Shown here in pieces: positions 59,737 through 64,000 of a DNA stretch of 64,000 bases. Numbering within the stretch: the first letter of the stretch is position 1; every line of letters begins with the position of its first letter. The notes under the pieces were generated by a model. The model saw nothing but the letters and a program-made list of their open reading frames with translations. It was not told the origin of the DNA and searched no databases. The stretch is taken from NCBI GenBank assembly GCA_005787665.1, contig SYAB01000230.1, positions 26,185 to 90,184 of the forward strand. Direction: 5' to 3'. Position numbers and translations under genes: made by a program. Source of the stretch: Actinomycetota bacterium (lineage in GTDB: Bacteria > Actinomycetota > Actinomycetes > Mycobacteriales > Mycobacteriaceae).

Positions 59737-61482
59737 CTAGCGCCCACTGAATTCGGGGCAGTAGACGTCGATTGCGATCTCGACCAGCTCGGGCAAGTCC
59801 TCACGGTTATTAGGGCCGAGCGTCGTCGCATCCACAACCTGGTAATTTTGCCAACCCTGCGCCTTCCAGCCGCACCATTGACGGGCGGCATTGATCAGCG
59901 AGACACCATTGTCGGTTGGGGTGATACCTAGGCGGTCTTGCAGCATTGCCAGGTATCGCTGGTCAGATGGCATCGCAGCGATCTCCTGCTGGCTCGGCCC
60001 CCGAAGCCACGGGCAGTAGTAGTCGACGGCAACGTCTGTGAATCGGGTCGCTTGCTGCCGTGTCCAGTCTGGGTTGTTCTCCATGACGCCCTTGACGAAG
60101 GCAAGTACGGCGTCCTTGCCCGGCGGGTAGCGCCGCGGGTTGTCCTCAGCAGCAGCGCAGACGGCGCGCGCTTGGCCGACGGTCCATTGGGGGTCCTGCT
60201 CGCTCACGGGAACACCGTAGCCACGCATTGCGGCGATGAACTCGCCGTCGACCCCTTGCAGAACGGGTGGCGTCGGGGTTGCCGGTGTTGGTCGCGGGCT
60301 GGTGGTGACGCTCGGCGGGGGTGCGGAGGTGGTCGGGCTGGTGGGCGGGCCCGGAATCGCGGGTCCGGTGATGGCTGGCGTTGATGGATTGGTAGCTGAG
60401 GGGTTTGGGTCCTGTTGGCTTACCCAGGGGCGCCACCAAGCCACAGCGGCGGCGAGGAGTCCGATGACGACCGCGCCAGCGAGGGCCGTCTTTGACGGCG
60501 TTAGTCGCTTAGAGCGCGGGTGGGCTGTCGGTTCGGCCGCTGCTTGTGCCTGTTGGGTGGGTGCTGAGGCGGAGTAGCTGCCGGAACCCGACGGGTTTAA
60601 GTCGGGCCGCGGCCGCGGTTCGGGCTGGTGGCGGGCGGCCGTGGTGGTGGCGGTGGTGAGTGCGTGGGCGAAGTCTTGGCAGCGGGGGAAGCGATCTTGG
60701 GGTTGTTTGGCCAGGGCGCGGGCGAATGCGGTGTTGAAGGGTGCCAGTTCGGCGCGCACGGTCGATGGTGGCGGGGGTGGTTCGGTGAGGTGGTGGGTGC
60801 TGACGGCCACGGGGTTGGTGTCGGAGTTCGGGGGGCGGCCGGTGAGGAGGTGGTAGGCGGTGGCGGCGAGGGCGTACTGGTCGGCGCGGCCGTCGATGGT
60901 GTTGCCCATGAGTTGTTCGGGGGCGGCGTAGGCGAGGGTGCCGAGGGTGAAGTTGGTGGCGGTGAGGCCAGCGGGGTCATCGAGGGGGCGGGCGATGCCG
61001 AAGTCGGCCAGGTAGGTGCGGCGGTAGCCGTCGGGATCGGGGTGGCTGAGCAGGATGTTGGCGGGTTTGACGTCGCGGTGCAGCAGTCCTTTTTTGTGGG
61101 CGTAGTCCAGGGCGCTGGCTATGGCGGCGGTGATGTCGGCGACTTCGTCGGAGGGCATGCCGGCGGGGTAGCGGCTCTGTAGGAGGCGGGCGGCGTCGGT
61201 GCCGTCGACGTACTGGGTGGAGATCCACAGTTGGTTGTCGGTTTCGCCGCGATCGTGGACGGTGACGATGTTGGGGTGTTCGAGGGCTGCGATGGAGTCG
61301 GCTTCGCGGATGAAGCGTCGGCGGAAGTCGTGATCGGTTGATATGTCTGGGCGCAGGATTTTCAGGGCTTCTTGGCGGGGGAGTCGGGGGTGTGCCGCGA
61401 GGTAGACCTCGCCCATTCCGCCGGAACCGATTTGGCGCACGATGGTGTAGCCGGCGAAGGTTTCACCAGCGTGCAGTGCCAT
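59737..61482 (-). CDS. Receptor Ser/Thr kinase with two extracellular DUF732-like domains
   Basis: 581 residues. Kinase domain about 11-275 with GSGGMGEV, Lys41, HRD at 135-137, DFG and APEQ intact. A Pro-rich juxtamembrane region leads to one helix ([19 protein letters not shown]) and an extracellular part with two DUF732-like units, each with the paired Cys pattern ([10 protein letters not shown]... DYYCPW; ARQWCGW... DVYCPEF). A TACAGT -10 lies 8 bases before the ATG (61491-61496, minus strand). Divergent from another kinase 158 bases away. The N-lobe is close to the 25.6 kb kinase. Confidence 0.92.
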   Translation of the reverse strand: MALHAGETFAGYTIVRQIGSGGMGEVYLAAHPRLPRQEALKILRPDISTDHDFRRRFIREADSIAALEHPNIVTVHDRGETDNQLWISTQYVDGTDAARLLQSRYPAGMPSDEVADITAAIASALDYAHKKGLLHRDVKPANILLSHPDPDGYRRTYLADFGIARPLDDPAGLTATNFTLGTLAYAAPEQLMGNTIDGRADQYALAATAYHLLTGRPPNSDTNPVAVSTHHLTEPPPPPSTVRAELAPFNTAFARALAKQPQDRFPRCQDFAHALTTATTTAARHQPEPRPRPDLNPSGSGSYSASAPTQQAQAAAEPTAHPRSKRLTPSKTALAGAVVIGLLAAAVAWWRPWVSQQDPNPSATNPSTPAITGPAIPGPPTSPTTSAPPPSVTTSPRPTPATPTPPVLQGVDGEFIAAMRGYGVPVSEQDPQWTVGQARAVCAAAEDNPRRYPPGKDAVLAFVKGVMENNPDWTRQQATRFTDVAVDYYCPWLRGPSQQEIAAMPSDQRYLAMLQDRLGITPTDNGVSLINAARQWCGWKAQGWQNYQVVDATTLGPNNREDLPELVEIAIDVYCPEFSGR

Positions 61483-61640
61483 AGCGGTTTACTGTAACCG
61501 GAGTGTTGGGGGCTGGTGCGCGGACTGTCAGGGCGTGGTTGTATCCGGGATGGCCGCCACTGCAGCGCCCGTGCTGGGGACGTGCCCGGTAGAGGGGAGT
61601 GTTGCGCCGCGTTGACCGCCTAACCTGCCACAATCACGCG

Positions 61641-63422
61641 GTGAGCATCACTGAGATTGCGGGGTACCGCGTCATCCGCCAGCTCGGTGCTGGGGGGATG
61701 GGGCAGGTGTTCCTGGTGCAGCACCCGCGTCTGCCCCGCCAGGACGCACTCAAACTCCTCGATGCTGGGGTCTCCCGCAATGACGATTTCAAGGCGCGGT
61801 TCCTGCGGGAGGCCGATCTACTCGCCCAGCTGAGCCACCCGAACATCGTCACGTTGTATGACCGGGGTGAGTTTGAGGGCCGGCTGTGGATCACGATGGA
61901 GTATGTCGACGGCACGGATGCGTCGGAGTTACTCAAGGCCGGCGACCCCGTTGATGCCGGCCTTGCGCTCTCATTAGTGGCTGCTGCTGGTGCGGCTCTG
62001 GACTATGCGTGGCGCAAGCAGCGGATCACCCATCGTGATGTGAAGCCCGCGAACATTTTGGTCGGCATCGAGGAGATTGATGGTGTCTCGCAGATCGAGT
62101 CGGTGAAGCTCGCGGACTTTGGTATCGCGAAGGCGGCCGGTGAGTCGACATCGTTGACATCGACGGGGATGACGATCGGGACGATGCAGTACATCTCGCC
62201 GGAGGCGATCGAGGGTGAGGTGGTCGACAACCGCTCGGACATCTACTCGTTGGGCTGCACCGCGTTCCATCTTCTTACCGGGCAGCCTCCGTTCACGGGG
62301 GCCACGATCGCCTCGACGATGTCCGCGCATCTGACCAAGCCGGTGCCCTCCATCAGCTCGGTCAACGAGCATCTGCCGGAGAAGACTGACGCAGTCTTTG
62401 CGCGGGTGTTGGCGAAGAATCCCGACGACCGGTATCAGTCCTGCGCGGAGTTTGTCACTGCGTTGCAGGAGGCGGTCGGGGGCGGGGAGGTGCGTTATCC
62501 GGCGTCTGCGCCGACTCTGGCCGCGGCGACGTCGCCGAAGCGAGGCGCGGTGGACCCGGATGCGGCGACGCAGTTAGGCAAGGGCGAGGCGACGACACCA
62601 CCGGCCCAGCGGAAGTCCCGCGCGGTTCCGATCCTCGGGTCGGCCGTGGGAGTCCTCGCCGCCGTTGCGGCGGTGCTCGGTGTGTACGCGACTCGTGGTG
62701 GGAATGGAGACACGACGACCACGGACACCCCGACCACGGCGTCGTCGGCACCCCCGTCACTGTCGACCACGTCAAGCCGCCCGACTCCACCCGTGGGCTC
62801 CGCGAGCACTCAGCTGCCGATCACCCAAACCAGCCCACCACTATCGACGTCATTGACACCGCGAGCTGCCGCGACAGGCTGTAGCAGTCAGTCACTGCTG
62901 CCCGTGCTGCTCGCTACCGGCAGAATCAGGAATGTCGTTCTGGCTCAACCCACTTGCGTCGGTGACTGGGCAATGGCTCAGACCGTCGACGTCGACACCG
63001 CTGGGCCGCCCTCCCAGCCTGCAGCCGTACTGTTTCACCGTGTCAACGGCACCTGGCAATACGTGGAATTGGGCAGCAGTTGGGACTGCGTGGTGGAAAA
63101 CGGAGTTCCACCGGAAGCTGCAGCAATGTTTCCTGCCTGCCACCAAGCCCGGAAGGTGGTTCCCACAACGGTTGCGGCAGCTCCCGCGCCGTACGAGGGC
63201 CTGCCCTGCACCCCAGCCGAATACAGTCAGGAGACGGCTGACGGCACGCTGTACTGCAGTGCGCTGACAGGTGCCTGGAGGGACAAGACCCATCAGTCTC
63301 GCCCGGCAGTGCAAGTAGGTGCGGCATGCGCCGAGCCCGGGGCACGTGCCCGCGTCGAATACACCGACGGTCTCGCGACGTGCAAGGCCGACCTGAATGG
63401 CAACCTGGTTTGGAACTGGTGA
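61641..63422 (+). CDS. Receptor Ser/Thr protein kinase
   Basis: 593 residues from the GTG at 61641 (VSITEIAGYRV); a CACAAT -10-like element (61629-61634) ends 6 bases before it, again suggesting leaderless mRNA. Kinase domain: GAGGMGQV, Lys38, HRD at 131-133, DFG near 159, and SPEAIEGEV in place of the APE of the other three, so it is the most diverged. One helix (VPILGSAVGVLAAVAAVLGV), a Thr/Ser/Pro-rich linker and a ~150-residue extracellular domain with six or more Cys. Last gene before the non-coding end. Confidence 0.9.
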   Translation: MSITEIAGYRVIRQLGAGGMGQVFLVQHPRLPRQDALKLLDAGVSRNDDFKARFLREADLLAQLSHPNIVTLYDRGEFEGRLWITMEYVDGTDASELLKAGDPVDAGLALSLVAAAGAALDYAWRKQRITHRDVKPANILVGIEEIDGVSQIESVKLADFGIAKAAGESTSLTSTGMTIGTMQYISPEAIEGEVVDNRSDIYSLGCTAFHLLTGQPPFTGATIASTMSAHLTKPVPSISSVNEHLPEKTDAVFARVLAKNPDDRYQSCAEFVTALQEAVGGGEVRYPASAPTLAAATSPKRGAVDPDAATQLGKGEATTPPAQRKSRAVPILGSAVGVLAAVAAVLGVYATRGGNGDTTTTDTPTTASSAPPSLSTTSSRPTPPVGSASTQLPITQTSPPLSTSLTPRAAATGCSSQSLLPVLLATGRIRNVVLAQPTCVGDWAMAQTVDVDTAGPPSQPAAVLFHRVNGTWQYVELGSSWDCVVENGVPPEAAAMFPACHQARKVVPTTVAAAPAPYEGLPCTPAEYSQETADGTLYCSALTGAWRDKTHQSRPAVQVGAACAEPGARARVEYTDGLATCKADLNGNLVWNW

Positions 63423-64000
63423 GCGTGCCGGTTCAGCGCTCCTGAACCCCGCTGAGGCTTTGACAAGGTCCCCCCGCGGTGTTGCGCCGCGCCGCGGGTT
63501 TGTGGTGGGGCGTGTGCTGGTGGGGTTCGGGGGAGGATGTGGGGTGTGTGTGGTGCGCTCGAGTTGTGTGGCGTCCAGGTGGGCAGCTCGGTGAGGCCCG
63601 GGTGGTGGTCGGTGGTGGTGTGTTTGGCCGGCCGCCGGCGGGTGTGGTGAGTGGGGTGGGTTCGGCTGCGCGCAGCGCCGTGGCGGTCGGCGTCAGCCGG
63701 CCTGGGGGGTTGGCGCCGCAGGCACAACCCCACTACTACTCAAATAGGGAAAACCCAGCAAACACATATGCGCATACCGGCGGGGAGGCGCAGCCTCAAC
63801 GCCGACACCCCCACATACGAAAAGCGTTGCAATACAACACAACTCGACACACTCGTAAACCGTTGGGCGAAGCCCAAACTCACACAACCACATCGTAAAC
63901 CGTTGCAGCACAACCACACTCGACCACGCTCATAGGCCGGCAACGCCGGCCAACCCAGCCGCGGGGCGCAGCCCCGTCCCCGTCCCCGGCGAAGCCGGGC
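63423..64000. other. Non-coding right end with telomere-like palindromes
   Basis: No gene is supported in these 578 bases. From 63660 on it holds palindromes: 63665-63676 (GCTGCGCGCAGC), 63778-63804 (two nested stems, inner GAGGC-GCA-GCCTC), 63863-63877 (TTGGGC-GAA-GCCCAA), 63935-63951 (GGCCGGC-AAC-GCCGGCC), 63962-63976 (CGGGGC-GCA-GCCCCG), 63985-63999 (CCCGGC-GAA-GCCGGG). Read on the minus strand most centres are GCTGCGC or GCTTCGC, fitting the GCTNCGC motif of actinomycete linear-replicon telomeres. The last palindrome ends one base before the window end, so the physical end is here or very near. Confidence 0.7.
63853..63905. repeat. Direct repeat TCGTAAACCGTTG in the telomere region
   Basis: Exact copies at 63853-63865 and 63893-63905, 40 bases apart, with a weaker third form (TACGAAAAGCGTTG) near 63816-63829. 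They alternate with the palindromes and may be protein-binding sites at the end. Confidence 0.6.

Noticed and set aside
63293..63733. 146-codon minus-strand frame and other frames near the right end
   Set aside because: They run through the palindromic telomere-like region, have no ribosome site and low-complexity His/Pro/Arg composition.

Overview
This window reads as the right-hand terminal part of a large GC-rich actinobacterial (mycobacterial) replicon, most likely a linear plasmid. Mycobacterial origin follows from a complete ESX/type VII secretion locus with PE and PPE proteins, an Lsr2 paralogue, an MPT63-like secreted protein and PknF-like receptor kinases. Linearity is suggested by the last ~340 bases, which hold a series of palindromes whose central bases fit the GCTNCGC motif of actinomycete telomeres, and by an operon at 53.3-56.2 kb that looks like a telomere-replication pair: a large protein with family-B polymerase-like palm motifs followed by a Tpg-like protein. 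No rRNA, tRNA or CRISPR array was seen.

Layout. 0-2.9 kb: the end of a Wadjet-type anti-plasmid system (C-terminal part of JetC, then JetD) and a tiny convergent ribbon-helix-helix gene. 2.9-25 kb: an ESX-P locus in an ESX-1-like order (EspC-like, EspB-like, EspL/YbaB-like, BTAD protein, EspD/EspH-like, eccA, eccB, eccC, PE, PPE, EsxB-like, EsxA-like, EspI-like ATPase, eccD, mycP, eccE, lsr2). No EspG chaperone gene is visible. 25-36.4 kb: an envelope and signalling block with a lipoprotein, two receptor Ser/Thr kinases, a DUF4333 protein whose cytoplasmic tail repeats TR[EN]I, a zinc metallopeptidase lipoprotein, a DUF2637 protein, a SHOCT protein and an MPT63-like protein. Most genes of this block look leaderless.

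36.5-53.3 kb: a maintenance and accessory block of about 25 mostly small genes (MoxR ATPase plus VWA/metallopeptidase, SF1 helicase, DUF4192, PNKP-type phosphatase, DUF4262, RecB-like nuclease, DUF3560, zinc-ribbon proteins). Its transcription units share one promoter type, TGTC[AG]-N11-TANNNT with invariant spacing, found ten times up to 53.3 kb. In nine of these the promoter is followed by a similar 5' leader holding a short hairpin. I recognise no described regulon or RNA family here, and this is the strongest candidate for an undescribed system.

53.3-59.4 kb: replication operon, an XRE regulator with 20-bp iterons, and a CCA-adding-enzyme homologue. Four otherwise unrelated proteins in the window begin with the same N-terminal tag (C-x(5)-EPGGPRRC). 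59.4-63.4 kb: an IS remnant and two divergent receptor kinases. 63.4-64.0 kb: non-coding, telomere-like.

How it fits together: the ESX machine would act in secretion or conjugation (no relaxase or type IV genes are in this window), Wadjet would exclude competing circular plasmids while the linear host replicon escapes, four kinases would sense envelope or mating conditions, and the 36-59 kb block would maintain and replicate the element. Family calls rest on motifs read by eye; no database search was possible.
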